The position numbers were made by a program, and so were the translations under genes. The notes beneath the pieces are model-generated. The model searched no databases and was not told where the DNA came from. It saw only the letters and a list, made by a program, of their open reading frames with translations. This document shows, one piece after another, positions 1 to 9,446 of a DNA stretch of 64,000 bases. The first letter of the stretch is position 1. Each line of letters starts with the position of its first letter. The stretch spans positions 248,001-312,000 of the forward strand of contig NZ_CP099997.1 of the NCBI RefSeq assembly GCF_024138145.1. The letters are read 5' to 3'. The stretch is from Natronosalvus halobius (GTDB taxonomy: Archaea > Halobacteriota > Halobacteria > Halobacteriales > Natrialbaceae).

Positions 1-631
1 GCCGATCACGTCCCGCGGCGTCTTCGAGGGGCTGCGGGCCTGCGTCGAGGCCACCTACGGAACGCCGGACGTGGACGGCCTCTCCGTCGTCGTCCAGGGC
101 GTCGGAAAAGTCGGTAGCGGTCTCGCCGAACTCCTCGACCAGCACGGTGCCGAGGTCGCGGTGAGCGACATCGACGAGGAGGCGACTGCGGCACTCGCTC
201 GCGAGTACGGCTTCGAGACCGTCGCCCCTTCGGCCGTCTACGAACAGCCCTGTGACGTCTTCGCTCCCTGTGCGATCGGCGGCGTCGTCAACGACGAGAC
301 GATTCCCCAATTCGAGTGCGACATCGTCGCCGGAGGGGCGAACAACATCCTGGACGAGCGGGCTCACGCGCAGGCGCTTCACGACCGGGACATTCTCTAC
401 GCGCCCGATTACGTGCTCAACGCGGGCGGCCTGATTACCGTCGCGGCTGAACACACCGGCGCCACGCGAGAACAGGCGCTCGCCGACGCGGTGGCCATCG
501 GCGACCGGACCCGCACGCTCATCGAGCGCGCCGACGCCGAGGACGTGACCGTCCTCGAGGCCGCGGATCGGTACGCGCTCGACCGGATCGAGGCAGCAAG
601 GTCCGAGGCGGTGTCTCCGTCGTCCAGGTAG
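1..631 (+). CDS. Leucine/glutamate dehydrogenase family protein, 3' part
   Basis: This is the C-terminal half of a Glu/Leu/Phe/Val dehydrogenase; the gene begins before the window and is read in frame from base 2. The first residues, PITSRGVFEGLRAC, match the end of the catalytic domain. They are followed by a Rossmann NAD(P)-binding domain with QGVGKVGSG, an acidic residue after the second strand (SDIDEE), then GGANNIL and PDYVLNAGG. The family deaminates an amino acid oxidatively to its 2-oxo acid. The ANNIL and PDYVLNAGG signatures favour the leucine/valine dehydrogenase branch over hexameric glutamate dehydrogenase, but the substrate cannot be fixed from this half. Confidence 0.85.
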   Translation, partial: PITSRGVFEGLRACVEATYGTPDVDGLSVVVQGVGKVGSGLAELLDQHGAEVAVSDIDEEATAALAREYGFETVAPSAVYEQPCDVFAPCAIGGVVNDETIPQFECDIVAGGANNILDERAHAQALHDRDILYAPDYVLNAGGLITVAAEHTGATREQALADAVAIGDRTRTLIERADAEDVTVLEAADRYALDRIEAARSEAVSPSSR

Positions 632-689
632 TGCCTGAGCCGGACCGACCTGGCCTCTCTTGGACCGAGTCCCTCCTGCGTCCCGGAGT

Positions 690-1094
690 TCACCGGTCAC
701 CGGTGTCCCGAGCCGCGGCCTGCATGACGGCCACGCCGCGTTTGACCGCCGCGGCGCGCTCGAGAAAGACGAGCGACTTCGCCGGCGTCGTCGCCTTGGG
801 GCGCGTCCGCAGACCGGCCTCCCCGGCGGCGCCGACGGCCGCTTCTCGTCCCTGGCCGAACTCGATATGGGCGCGATCCGGGTGAACGAAGACGCGAGCG
901 AGGCGCTCCAGCGTGTCGCCGTCCTCGTCTACGAACGAAATATCGAACGCGCGAGCGCCGCCGACTGTCGGTTCGACGTCGCGATCGGCGTTCGTCACCG
1001 CGAGTGACGCGAGTTCGTCGTCTTCCCTCCCGTCGATTTCGGAGGCGAGCAACTCGGCGATCCGCCGTCCGTCGGTGATCCGATCCTCGACCAT
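690..1094 (-). CDS. Hypothetical haloarchaeal protein, 134 aa
   Basis: An acidic 134-residue protein with no signal peptide or membrane segment. It starts at an ATG (MVEDRITDGRRIAELL). The middle reads like an alternating beta-sheet domain (AFDISFVDEDGD, ARVFVHPDRAHIEF) and the C-terminus is more basic (LRTRPKATTPAKSLVFLERAA). I do not recognise a named family. It runs convergent to the dehydrogenase gene and lies 23 bp downstream of the DUF2240 gene on the same strand, so the two may share a transcript. Codon use and acidity look like genuine haloarchaeal coding sequence. Confidence 0.6.
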   Translation of the reverse strand: MVEDRITDGRRIAELLASEIDGREDDELASLAVTNADRDVEPTVGGARAFDISFVDEDGDTLERLARVFVHPDRAHIEFGQGREAAVGAAGEAGLRTRPKATTPAKSLVFLERAAAVKRGVAVMQAAARDTGDR

Positions 1095-1117
1095 ACGCGC
1101 CGTTGTCCCTGGGTAGG

Positions 1118-1570
1118 CTAACCGTCTTCGATCAACGCCGACCGGGCGGCGGGGGCGAGTTCGTCGACGTCGATCCCCTCACCGCTGGCGTAGACGACCG
1201 CGGCGGCCTCGATCGTGATCGCGTACTCCTGTTGGAGTGAGTTGATCGCCCCAACCGCCTCGTGCTTTTCGACGCCCGACGCCACCAGCGCGTCCAGGAC
1301 GCGCTCGAACGTCGATCGCTCTCTGAGCAGGTCGTCGCCGGGGACGAAGTCGTCGTCGATGGTTACGCTCGAGGGATCGAACGTCGCTACCAGTTCGGGA
1401 CCGTCGCGCTCCAGGACGCCTTCCTGCGTCGCGACGTCGATGAGGCGCTGTGACTGATCGGGTGAGAACCAGTCGCGATCGAGCGACAGCGCGACGACGA
1501 ACTCGTTTTCGCGCAGCCGATTCGTTCCGTGTTGTTTGAAAGGGGCGGCGACCGCGACGCGAAGGCTCAT
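1118..1570 (-). CDS. DUF2240 family protein
   Basis: A 150-residue protein beginning MSLRVAVAAPFKQ, the characteristic start of the archaeal DUF2240 family. The N-terminal half looks like a winged-helix module (DWFSPDQSQRLIDVATQEGVLERDG). The C-terminal half is helical and includes YAITIEAAAVVYASGEGIDVDEL. The family's biochemical role is not established as far as I know. There is no signal or membrane segment, so it should be cytosolic. It is on the minus strand between an RNase H-like gene and a hypothetical gene, with short gaps that allow co-transcription. Confidence 0.75.
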   Translation of the reverse strand: MSLRVAVAAPFKQHGTNRLRENEFVVALSLDRDWFSPDQSQRLIDVATQEGVLERDGPELVATFDPSSVTIDDDFVPGDDLLRERSTFERVLDALVASGVEKHEAVGAINSLQQEYAITIEAAAVVYASGEGIDVDELAPAARSALIEDG

Positions 1571-1621
1571 CGAGAACGACTCTCGCGACGGGGTGAATAA
1601 CGTTGGCGGTTCGTCTCACGC

Positions 1622-2257
1622 CTAGTCCGATGCCCGTCCCCCCTGATTCCGATTGGCTCGAGACGGTGGCGGGACCTGTGTCGACGTCACCTCGGGTGGG
1701 TCTGGGAGTACGCAGCGATCGAGTTCGCTGTTGACGTGGGCGTACTCCTCGGGAGCGTTCGCGAGGGGGTGTGCGGGGTTCTGGCTGCTGTCGATTCGGG
1801 CGGCCCGGACCTCGCCGAAGCGGCTGAGTCTGGCGGTGATCCCGCGCCAGTGGTGAGTCGTCGCCGCCGGAACGGTGTACGGACGTGGCGGTTTACGGTC
1901 GGGGTGTCTGGCGGCCAGGATCGCGGCGTTGACGTTGCTCGCGAGTTCGTCGTGATCGACGAGGATGCCGACGCGGGCGTCGACCGGCGCCCTGGCTGCG
2001 AGGATGTCGAGACCGAGGTGGAGCGCCCGGTACTCCGCGACGTTGTTGTCCGGCGGCACGTCGGTGGTCGCGATCCGACCGACGCGCGTGCCGTCACGCG
2101 TTTCGATGACGGCCCCGAGGCCGCCGCCCGCCCGCCGGAAGGACCCGTCGGTGGCGACGTAGAAGTCACGGTGATGGGTCGATGGCGGATGAGCAATGTG
2201 CGGTGTCGGCGACTCGTCGAACAGATCCCGAAGTGCGGGGCGGCCGTGAGCGGCCAT
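1622..2257 (-). CDS. Ribonuclease HI-like (reverse-transcriptase-like) protein
   Basis: A 211-residue protein with an RNase H fold: DFYVATDGSF (first catalytic Asp), NVAEYRALHLGL (catalytic Glu) and VGILVDHDELASNVN (third acidic residue). Related haloarchaeal proteins begin MAA-GRPALRDLFDESPTPHIAHPP, as seen here, so I chose the internal ATG at 2257 rather than an ATG 99 bases upstream. A TATA-like TTAAGTA about 25 bases before this ATG also fits a leaderless transcript. RNase HI cleaves RNA in RNA:DNA hybrids. The long N-terminal extension is typical of the haloarchaeal version and of unknown use. Confidence 0.8.
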   Translation of the reverse strand: MAAHGRPALRDLFDESPTPHIAHPPSTHHRDFYVATDGSFRRAGGGLGAVIETRDGTRVGRIATTDVPPDNNVAEYRALHLGLDILAARAPVDARVGILVDHDELASNVNAAILAARHPDRKPPRPYTVPAATTHHWRGITARLSRFGEVRAARIDSSQNPAHPLANAPEEYAHVNSELDRCVLPDPPEVTSTQVPPPSRANRNQGGRASD

Positions 2258-2332
2258 ATGCCGCTGTAGGACAGTCAAGTACTTAACAACTAGGCCGTCT
2301 CTCACCGAGCGCTGGTCGACCGAATCCAACAA

Positions 2333-2342
2333 TGTATAAATA
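2333..2342 (+). promoter_or_regulatory. TATA box of the peptide-transporter operon
   Basis: The AT-rich stretch tgtataaata is centred about 22 bases before the ATG at 2359. This is roughly the spacing expected for an archaeal promoter with a leaderless or nearly leaderless transcript. It faces the divergent RNase H-like gene. It is inferred from sequence only. Confidence 0.6.
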
Positions 2343-2358
2343 GGATGGTTGTACATGT

Positions 2359-4032
2359 ATGCGTATGCAGGGTGCTGACAAACTCACGACGAACCGCCGG
2401 AACGTTCTCCGATACACAGCTGGTGCGACCACGCTCGGACTCGCATCGCTCGCCGGTTGTATCGGTGACGACCCGGGAGATGGTAACGGGAATGGAAACG
2501 GGAACGGCAACGGAAACGGGAATGGCAACGGAAACGGCAACGGTAACGGCGGTGGCGACATCGACGAAATCACGCTGACGCTGACGCAGTTCCCGGACAC
2601 GCAGGATCCGCTCGATCACATCACCGGGGACTACTTCAACGTCTACGACCACATTTACGAGCCGCTCTTCGACTTCCAACCCGGCGAGGGTATCTTCCCT
2701 CGCGTCGCCGAGGACTGGGAAGCACAGGACGACGGTACGACGGAGATTTACCTCAGGGACGACGTCGTCTTCCACAACGGTGACGACCTCACCGCAGAGG
2801 ACGTCGCCTGGACGATCAACCGAACGGTCGATCCCGAGATGGGAGTCCAGAGCCCGATCGGTACGTACGGCCTCGGCTCCATCGAAGGCGCTGAAGCCGT
2901 CGACGACACCACCGTCGCGGTCAACTACGGTGCGTCAGCCGGCCTCGCGGAGTTCGAGTTCGGAAACTACGCGCGAGCGATGAACCAGCAGTGGGCGATC
3001 GACAACTTCGACGCCGAGAACGAGGCGATCGCCGGCGCCGAACCCGAAGCGTTCAACGGGACCGGCCCGTACGAGGTCGTCGAGTACACCTCTGGTGAAG
3101 AAATCGTCGTCGAGGCGTTCGACGACTACTGGGGCGATCAGCCGCCGTTTAGCCGGGTCACGTTCAACGCCTCAGGCGAGTCGAGCAGCCGCGTCGCCGC
3201 CCTCGAGACCGGCGAGAGCGACGTGACCATGAACATCCTTCCCGAGGACGTGACGACGGTGCAGGACGCCGACGGCATCGACATCCGGAACGTCACCAGC
3301 TTCCGGAACATCTTCTGCCCGATGAAGAACACGGTGGAACCGTTCGACAGCCAGGAGTTCCGCCAGGCGATGAACTACGCCGTCGACAACGAAGCGATCG
3401 TCGACGAGATCCTGAGTGGCTTCGGCGAACCGCGAGGACAGCCGGTTGCGCCCGGAATCAACGGCTTCAACGACGAACTCGGACCCTACGAGCACGACCC
3501 CGGCCGCGCCGAGAGCCTCGTCGAGGACAGTGGATACGGCGATGTCGAGATCACGCTCACCGCCCCGCAGGGCCGCTACCTCAACGACGCCGCGATCGGC
3601 GAGCGCGTCGCCGACATGATCGACCAGCTCGACAACGTGAGCTGTGAGGCTGAAATCGTCGACTTCCCGGTCGTCTCCGACGCCAACCAGGCCGGCGTCG
3701 AACCCGGCGAGTTCGACATCCCCTTCTACATGATTGGCTGGGGGACCATCACGGGCGACACCGACTACGGCGTGCAGGGATTCTTCACGATCCCCGACAA
3801 CCCGTCGCGCACTTTCGACGACGAAGAGCTCAGCGACGCCATCCTCGAGACCCAGCAGATCGACGACCCCGAGGAACGAACCCAGGCGCTCCAGGACGTC
3901 AACGCGCTGGCGCGTGAGAAGGCACCGTTCGTCTTCCTGCACACGCAGGAGAGCATCTACGGGGCGAACAGCAACATCCAGTGGGAGCCCCGCGAGGACG
4001 AGACCATCTACATCTGGGAGATGGAAGGGTAA
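2359..4032 (+). CDS. ABC transporter substrate-binding lipoprotein (peptide type)
   Basis: A 557-residue solute-binding protein of SBP family 5 (dipeptide/oligopeptide/nickel class). It captures substrate outside the cell and delivers it to the permeases encoded downstream. The N-terminus has a twin-arginine motif (R13-R14 in TTNRRNVLRY), a hydrophobic stretch and a lipobox LAGC with Cys34, so it is Tat-exported and lipid-anchored. A Gly-Asn repeat linker follows (about residues 42-64), holding the domain off the membrane. Family signatures include YEPLFDF, FHNGDDLTAEDVAWTINR and FRQAMNYAVDNEAIV. It is the first gene of a five-gene operon ending at 8783. The ligand cannot be read from sequence. 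Confidence 0.9.
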   Translation: MRMQGADKLTTNRRNVLRYTAGATTLGLASLAGCIGDDPGDGNGNGNGNGNGNGNGNGNGNGNGGGDIDEITLTLTQFPDTQDPLDHITGDYFNVYDHIYEPLFDFQPGEGIFPRVAEDWEAQDDGTTEIYLRDDVVFHNGDDLTAEDVAWTINRTVDPEMGVQSPIGTYGLGSIEGAEAVDDTTVAVNYGASAGLAEFEFGNYARAMNQQWAIDNFDAENEAIAGAEPEAFNGTGPYEVVEYTSGEEIVVEAFDDYWGDQPPFSRVTFNASGESSSRVAALETGESDVTMNILPEDVTTVQDADGIDIRNVTSFRNIFCPMKNTVEPFDSQEFRQAMNYAVDNEAIVDEILSGFGEPRGQPVAPGINGFNDELGPYEHDPGRAESLVEDSGYGDVEITLTAPQGRYLNDAAIGERVADMIDQLDNVSCEAEIVDFPVVSDANQAGVEPGEFDIPFYMIGWGTITGDTDYGVQGFFTIPDNPSRTFDDEELSDAILETQQIDDPEERTQALQDVNALAREKAPFVFLHTQESIYGANSNIQWEPREDETIYIWEMEG

Positions 4033-4200
4033 GTCGAGTACCGCTCCCACTCGATTCGACGACCCGGTCGATTTTTCGAGGCATCGAAATGTTCGGTCCA
4101 GGAGCTACCGCTCGAGTTCGTGTACGTGCCCCGAAACCGCCTGAATCGAGCGGGGACCGACAGTATAATTACTGTTCGTGGTTACCTTCGACACATTCCG

Positions 4201-5277
4201 ATGGCACTGAGGAAATTTCTGATCAGGCGGATACTCCAGGGCGTATTCGTCATCTGGGGCGTGGTGACGGTCCTGTTTGGGCTTCGGGCCGTTTCGCCAG
4301 GTGACCCAGCGACGTTGATGCTCGGGGAAGGGGCGAGCCGGGCGCTCGTCGAGCGGGTTAGGGAGGAAGAGGGGCTCAACGACCCTATATACGTCCAGTA
4401 CCTCGATTACGTCGGGGGATTGCTCCAGGGCGACCTCGGCTATTCGTGGCAATCGAGCAGGGACGTTTCGGCGATGGTCATCGAGCGAATTCCGGCGACG
4501 ATCGAACTCACGGTCGCCGCGACCATCGTGGCGATCGTCATCGCGATTCCCCTCGGGGTCGTCTCCGCGACGCGCCGGAACGAACCCTCCGACTACGGGG
4601 CGACGCTGTTTTCCCTCCTCGGGATCAGCACGCCGAACTTCTGGCTCGGGCTGATGTTGATCCTCGTGATGAGCGTCTGGTTCGGCATTCCGTACCCGGA
4701 CGTGGCCACCGACACGTTCTCGATCGGAATCGTCCACATCCCGTATCCCACCTACATCGGCTACGACTTCTACGGGTTCCCGACCGGAAGACGGGGCGTG
4801 AGCTTCGCCGACGCGGTTCGGGCGATCGTCTTCGACCAGTCGATCAGCGAGATGGGAACCTGGTTGCACTACATCACCCTTCCGGCGATCACCCTCGGAA
4901 CGTACTTTACCGCGCTCATCACCCGGCTCACCCGGAGCGGCATGATCGACGAACTCGGGAAGCCGTACGTGACGGCGACGAAGGCTAAAGGGTTGCCGAA
5001 CCCGCTGATCCGATACAAACACGTCCTTCGCAACACGATGATTCCGATCATCACGGTTCTGGGTCTTCAGATGGGGTCACTGATCGGCGGGTCGGTCATC
5101 ACCGAAACCGTCTTCAATTGGCCTGGCCTCGGGCTTCGTCTGGTCGACGCGCTACGAATTCGGGACTGGCCGCTGATGCAGGGAATTATCCTCTTTATCG
5201 CCATCTCGTTCATCGTCATCAACATCGTCGTTGACGCGCTGTACACGTCGCTCAACCCGCAGGTGAAAAACGAATGA
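4201..5277 (+). CDS. ABC transporter permease, DppB type
   Basis: A 358-residue inner-membrane permease with six predicted transmembrane helices. It opens MALRKFLIRRILQGVFVIWGVVTVLFGL, the usual DppB/OppB start, which decides for the ATG at 4201 over an ATG 81 bases upstream. The N-terminal TM is followed by the extracellular LVERVREEEGLNDPIYVQYLDYVGGLLQGDLG signature. The EAA loop that contacts the ATPases is at YVTATKAKGLPNPLIRYKHVLRN. It overlaps the next permease gene by four bases (ATGA), so translation is probably coupled. With the DppC-type partner it forms the channel for the substrate bound by the upstream lipoprotein. Confidence 0.9.
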   Translation: MALRKFLIRRILQGVFVIWGVVTVLFGLRAVSPGDPATLMLGEGASRALVERVREEEGLNDPIYVQYLDYVGGLLQGDLGYSWQSSRDVSAMVIERIPATIELTVAATIVAIVIAIPLGVVSATRRNEPSDYGATLFSLLGISTPNFWLGLMLILVMSVWFGIPYPDVATDTFSIGIVHIPYPTYIGYDFYGFPTGRRGVSFADAVRAIVFDQSISEMGTWLHYITLPAITLGTYFTALITRLTRSGMIDELGKPYVTATKAKGLPNPLIRYKHVLRNTMIPIITVLGLQMGSLIGGSVITETVFNWPGLGLRLVDALRIRDWPLMQGIILFIAISFIVINIVVDALYTSLNPQVKNE

Positions 5278-6275
5278 TCTCCAATCGAATTACGTCGAAT
5301 CTCAAACAGACGTTCGTCGAGAGTCTCCTGCCCAAAGTCGGATTGGTTCTCCTGGTCGCGATAATTCTGATGGCGATGTTCGCGCCGTTGCTGGCCACCC
5401 ACGATCCGACCCGAACGGGATACTACGCTGAGAGCGGTTCGCCGTACCCGCCGCTGGGCCATTCCTACGAGACGCAGGTCGCCCAGGACGGCGAAATCGG
5501 TGACGTGGCCGTCGAACCCACGAGCGAGCACATCCTGGGCACCAACAACGTCGGACAGGACGTCTTCTCGAGATTCGTCTACGGTGCCCGCGTTTCGCTG
5601 CTGGTCGCCCTGCTGGGAACCGCACTGGCCATCGTAGTTGGGGTTCCAGTCGGGCTCATCGCCGGCTACTACGGCGGCCGCGTCGACGACGGGTTGATGC
5701 GGGTCGCCGACACAATGTTGGCGTTCCCCTCGCTCGTCCTCGCGATGGCGCTGGTCGGCGTCTTTGGCTCCTCACCGATCTACGTCCCCGACCCAATCGT
5801 CATGGCGGGGCTCGCGGACGGCATGCCCGAATCGATTCCCATTCCTGGTACGGTGACGGTCGTGGCCGGCCTCGTCATCTGGGTCTGGTTCGCGCGAGTC
5901 GCCCGCGGGGAGGCCCTGTCGCTGCGGAACCAGGAGTACGTCAAGGCGAGCAAGAGCTATGGGATGTCGAGTAGATCGATCCTCACCAAGCACATCCTCC
6001 CGAACAGTCTGACGCCCATCATCGTCCTCGCGACGATTCAGGTGGCCGTGGTGATTCTCCTCGAGGCGTCGCTAGCGTACCTCGGATTCTCCGGCACGAC
6101 GCTGTCGTGGGGGTACGAAATCGAGCGCGGACAGGACCTCCTCCGGACGCGTCCGTGGATCGCGATGTTCCCCGGAGTCGGCATCATGCTCACGGTGATC
6201 GCGGTCAACTTACTCGGCGACTGGTTCCGCGATGCGCTCGACCCGAACATCGAAGGAAGCGAACGAGGTGCCTAA
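5274..6275 (+). CDS. ABC transporter permease, DppC type
   Basis: A 333-residue permease and second half of the transmembrane channel. The N-terminal helix (VGLVLLVAIILMAMFAPLLA) is followed by a long extracellular segment containing HILGTNNVGQDVFSRFVYGARVSL, diagnostic of the DppC/OppC family. Helices and the EAA loop (EYVKASKSYGMSSRSILTKHILPN) come next. It starts at an ATG overlapping the stop of the DppB-type gene by four bases. The first ATPase gene starts one base after its stop. This tight packing indicates one polycistronic mRNA with coupled translation. Confidence 0.9.
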   Translation: MISNRITSNLKQTFVESLLPKVGLVLLVAIILMAMFAPLLATHDPTRTGYYAESGSPYPPLGHSYETQVAQDGEIGDVAVEPTSEHILGTNNVGQDVFSRFVYGARVSLLVALLGTALAIVVGVPVGLIAGYYGGRVDDGLMRVADTMLAFPSLVLAMALVGVFGSSPIYVPDPIVMAGLADGMPESIPIPGTVTVVAGLVIWVWFARVARGEALSLRNQEYVKASKSYGMSSRSILTKHILPNSLTPIIVLATIQVAVVILLEASLAYLGFSGTTLSWGYEIERGQDLLRTRPWIAMFPGVGIMLTVIAVNLLGDWFRDALDPNIEGSERGA

Positions 6276-6276
6276 C

Positions 6277-7488
6277 ATGAGCGACGACATTCTTCGCATT
6301 AGCAACCTATCGACCCAGTTTTTCACCAGTGAAGGACAGGTAAACGCCGTCGACGATTTCGATCTGACGATCGAACGCGGCGAAATCTTCGGTATCGTCG
6401 GCGAGAGCGGAAGCGGTAAGAGCGTGACAGCGCTTTCGATCATGGACCTGGTCGAATCGCCGGGAGAGGTGACGAGCGGATCGATCGAGTACCGAAATCC
6501 AACGCTGGCCGACGCGATGCGGGAGTCCCATCCGGAAGCCGTCGAGGGAGAGATGGTCGACCTGCTGGCGATCCCCGACGAGGCCCGTCGCTCGCTCAGG
6601 GGAACGTCATTCAGCATGATCTTTCAGGACCCCGAGAGTAGTTTCAACCCCAGTCTAACCGTCGGCGAACAAATCGCCGAGGCCGTCGAGGTCCAGCAAC
6701 GAGCGACACCGAACCCGCGATCCGGCGAGGCCCGCACACGGGGGCCAGAGTACTCCCTGGGTTCGTACATCATGTCGATGGTACTCCCCTCGAAGCGCTA
6801 CGTGAGCGAAGAGAGCAGGGCGAAAGCGATCGAACTGCTCAAGACCGTGGGGATTCCGGACCCGGCCCAGCGCGCCGACGAACACCCCCACGAGTACTCC
6901 GGCGGCATGCTCCAGCGGGCGATGATCGCCCAGGCGCTCGCCGGCGAACCGGACATTCTGATCGCCGACGAACCGACGACCGCGCTCGACGTGACGATCC
7001 AGGCTCAGATCCTCGACCTCCTGAACGACCTCCAGGAGGAGACGGGAATGACCATCCTGCTGATCACGCACAACCTCGGGGTCGTCGCTCGAATGTGTGA
7101 TCGCGTCGGCGTGATGTACGCCGGGGAGATAGTCGAACGCGGCACTCTCGAGGACGTCTTCGACCGGTCGGTCCACCCGTACACGGAGGGTCTGCTCGGG
7201 AGTGTTCCCGACCTCGAGCGAACCGCCGACCGGTTGCGATCGATCCCCGGAAACGTCCCGAGCCTCCTCGATCACGAGATGCCCGATCGGTGTTACTTCG
7301 CTGATCGATGCCCGAAAGCGATGGAGGAGTGCCTGAAGAAGCCGCCCGCGTACGCGGCCGAGGGAAGTCCAGACCACGCGACGAAGTGTTACCTCGCGGA
7401 GATGGAGTACGACCCGAACCAGGCGCTCGAAAGCGACGCCCTCGAGCGCGAGGCGACGGCAACGACCGACGGAGGTGAGTCGCAATGA
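6277..7488 (+). CDS. Peptide ABC transporter ATP-binding protein, DppD type
   Basis: A 403-residue ATPase. Walker A is GESGSGKS (residues 42-49), the signature motif YSGGMLQRA and Walker [10 protein letters not shown], followed by the switch His in LLITHNLG. The C-terminal Opp/Dpp extension carries the conserved cysteines of [19 protein letters not shown] and a later Cys. An insertion between Walker A and the signature (roughly residues 70-185) makes it longer than bacterial DppD. I chose the ATG at 6277, just after the DppC stop, because an upstream ATG would lie inside dppC and add an atypical leader. Its stop overlaps the start of the second ATPase by four bases. Confidence 0.9.
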   Translation: MSDDILRISNLSTQFFTSEGQVNAVDDFDLTIERGEIFGIVGESGSGKSVTALSIMDLVESPGEVTSGSIEYRNPTLADAMRESHPEAVEGEMVDLLAIPDEARRSLRGTSFSMIFQDPESSFNPSLTVGEQIAEAVEVQQRATPNPRSGEARTRGPEYSLGSYIMSMVLPSKRYVSEESRAKAIELLKTVGIPDPAQRADEHPHEYSGGMLQRAMIAQALAGEPDILIADEPTTALDVTIQAQILDLLNDLQEETGMTILLITHNLGVVARMCDRVGVMYAGEIVERGTLEDVFDRSVHPYTEGLLGSVPDLERTADRLRSIPGNVPSLLDHEMPDRCYFADRCPKAMEECLKKPPAYAAEGSPDHATKCYLAEMEYDPNQALESDALEREATATTDGGESQ

Positions 7489-8783
7489 GTACCGATACCG
7501 GGAGCGACCAGCCGCTGGTGCGCGTCGAGGGGCTCCGCAAGTACTTCTACGAGCAAGATTCGTACATCGACCGTCTCTTCGGTCAGGAGCCCGTCGCCGT
7601 CCGCGCGGTCGACGACGTGGACTTCGACGTTCACCGCGGCGAGACGCTCGGTCTCGTCGGCGAATCCGGCTGCGGGAAGTCGACGACGGGAGAGACGCTG
7701 TTACACCTGCAAGAACCCACCGACGGCGTCGTCCAGTTCGAGGGCGAGAACGTCTTCGAACTCGAGGGTGACCGTCGCAACGAGTTCCGGCGGAACGCAC
7801 AGGTCGTCTTCCAGGATCCGTTCTCGAGCCTCGATCCGCGAATGACGATCGGAAGGACGATCCAGCAGCCACTCGCGGTCCACGACGTCGGTACTGCCGA
7901 GGAGCGCCGCGACCGGGCCCAGGAGTTGCTCGAGCGCGTCGGCCTGTCGGCCGACCAGATCGACCGCTATCCACACGAGTTTTCGGGCGGCCAGCGCCAG
8001 CGGATCGGCATCGCGCGGGCACTCGCCCTCGAACCTGAGTTCGTCGTCCTCGACGAACCGACCAGCGCACTCGACGTGAGCGTCCAGGCACAGGTCCTCA
8101 ATCTGCTCGAGGACCTCCAGGAGGAGTTCGGCCTCACGTACCTGCTCATCAGTCACGACCTCTCGGTCATCCGCCACATCTGTGACCGGGTTGCCGTTAT
8201 GTACCTGGGTGAAATCGTCGAAATCGGGCCGGTCGAGGAGATCTTCAGCACGCCGAAGCACCCCTACACGCGGGCGCTCCTCGAGAGCGTCCCGAGGGCG
8301 TCGACCGACGAGCGCGATCGCGACCGCAACACGCTATCCGGTGACGTTCCCTCGCCGCGGGACCCGCCGAGTGGCTGTCGGTTCCGGACGCGGTGCCCGG
8401 AGGTGATCCCGCCCGAAGACGTCGCAATCGAGCAAGCCACCTACCGGGAGATCATGACCCTCAGGGAACTGGTCGAACGGGAGAATATCAGTCTCGAAGT
8501 CGTCAGCGACCACGCCGAGATGACCGACGAGGGAATCGACGTCGACCCTGCCGAGGTGGACGCCTTCGTCGCGGACCTGAAGGCCCACGTTTTCGACACA
8601 CCGTTGCCGCCGGAACACGATGCGATAGTCGAGGAAGCGCTGGTACCGCTCGCCCACGAGAACTGGGACGAATCCGCGATGCGGTTGCGCGACGCTTACG
8701 AGAGCATCTGCGAACTCGAAAATCCGGAGTTGGGGAACGAAGCCCATCCCGTCGCCTGTCACCTCTACGCCGACGATCGCTGA
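7485..8783 (+). CDS. Peptide ABC transporter ATP-binding protein, DppF type
   Basis: A 432-residue second ATPase of the importer. Walker A is GESGCGKST (59-67), the Q-loop [13 protein letters not shown], the signature [12 protein letters not shown] and Walker [10 protein letters not shown]. The Opp C-terminal cysteine pair is in [10 protein letters not shown]. About 130 residues follow it, acidic and without an obvious domain, a common haloarchaeal extension. It should heterodimerise with the DppD-type protein to drive uptake. It is the last gene of the operon; the start overlaps the preceding stop (ATGA). Confidence 0.9.
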   Translation: MSTDTGSDQPLVRVEGLRKYFYEQDSYIDRLFGQEPVAVRAVDDVDFDVHRGETLGLVGESGCGKSTTGETLLHLQEPTDGVVQFEGENVFELEGDRRNEFRRNAQVVFQDPFSSLDPRMTIGRTIQQPLAVHDVGTAEERRDRAQELLERVGLSADQIDRYPHEFSGGQRQRIGIARALALEPEFVVLDEPTSALDVSVQAQVLNLLEDLQEEFGLTYLLISHDLSVIRHICDRVAVMYLGEIVEIGPVEEIFSTPKHPYTRALLESVPRASTDERDRDRNTLSGDVPSPRDPPSGCRFRTRCPEVIPPEDVAIEQATYREIMTLRELVERENISLEVVSDHAEMTDEGIDVDPAEVDAFVADLKAHVFDTPLPPEHDAIVEEALVPLAHENWDESAMRLRDAYESICELENPELGNEAHPVACHLYADDR

Positions 8784-8883
8784 CGTTCGACGAATCTGGA
8801 TTTTCCTGGGAAATGGCGGATTACTCCTCCAAGCGCCTCGTTGCGTGCGAGATGCTTTTGCGCGTTTCTCGCGTATCGGTGCT

Positions 8884-9042
8884 ATGGCGAGCAAAGCACC
8901 GATCTACTGTGAACTGTGTAAAGAATCGATCGACACCGGCGAGAGCCTCGAACATCACTTGCTGAACGAACACCGACCGCCCGAACTGGCCGAGCGGCTT
9001 GCGTCCCAGTGGGAATCTGAAGAACTCGGCGATCCTTCCTGA
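8884..9042 (+). CDS. Small C2H2-like zinc-finger protein, 52 aa
   Basis: A 52-residue protein beginning MASKAPIYCELCKESIDTG. The pattern C-x2-C followed by HHLLNEH gives a single C2H2-type zinc site, the typical layout of haloarchaeal small zinc-finger proteins. The rest is an acidic helix (ELAERLASQWESEEL). I used the ATG at 8884; an in-frame ATG 39 bases upstream would add an unrelated basic leader. It is co-directional with the transporter but separated by 100 bp, so probably independent. Its function is unknown; regulation of transcription or a protein contact is possible. Confidence 0.7.
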   Translation: MASKAPIYCELCKESIDTGESLEHHLLNEHRPPELAERLASQWESEELGDPS

Positions 9043-9446
9043 CGCATCTGTGTTCTGTGTGCTGTGCTCTCTGCCTCTGCTCCGTGCTCCGCTGAGACCA
9101 CCCGAGAAGCCGTTTTAGTACGTCAAACACACTGAACGCGGGGGTGTCCTGGATGCTCGGACTCCGTCCGATGCTCGCCGTTTTCTGCATTTCGTAATGG
9201 ATCAGTTCGACCGTCTCGTCGTCCGATCGGCGTTCGTACCGTTTAGGAGCCACCGGTTTTCGACTCGAGGCCGATATCGGCAATTACACCGTTCTCTGAC
9301 GACAGTAACGACGATTGTGGGTTCGTAATCGAGGTTACTAGTACACTCGACATCCGTAATCAAAATTATCAGCGTGTTCGGTTTAGATAACAAAGTAGAG
9401 TATTCCCGAGAGGGTGAGTTGGCGGGCTATCCGCCAGGATGAAAAA
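9043..9446 (+). other. Intergenic region before the repeat-protein gene
   Basis: About 400 bp without a convincing gene. GC falls sharply over 9280-9410, where AT-rich patches (for example tcaaaattatc and tttagataac) are likely to contain the promoter of the large repeat protein. I see no tRNA, clear hairpin or recognisable operator. Confidence 0.5.
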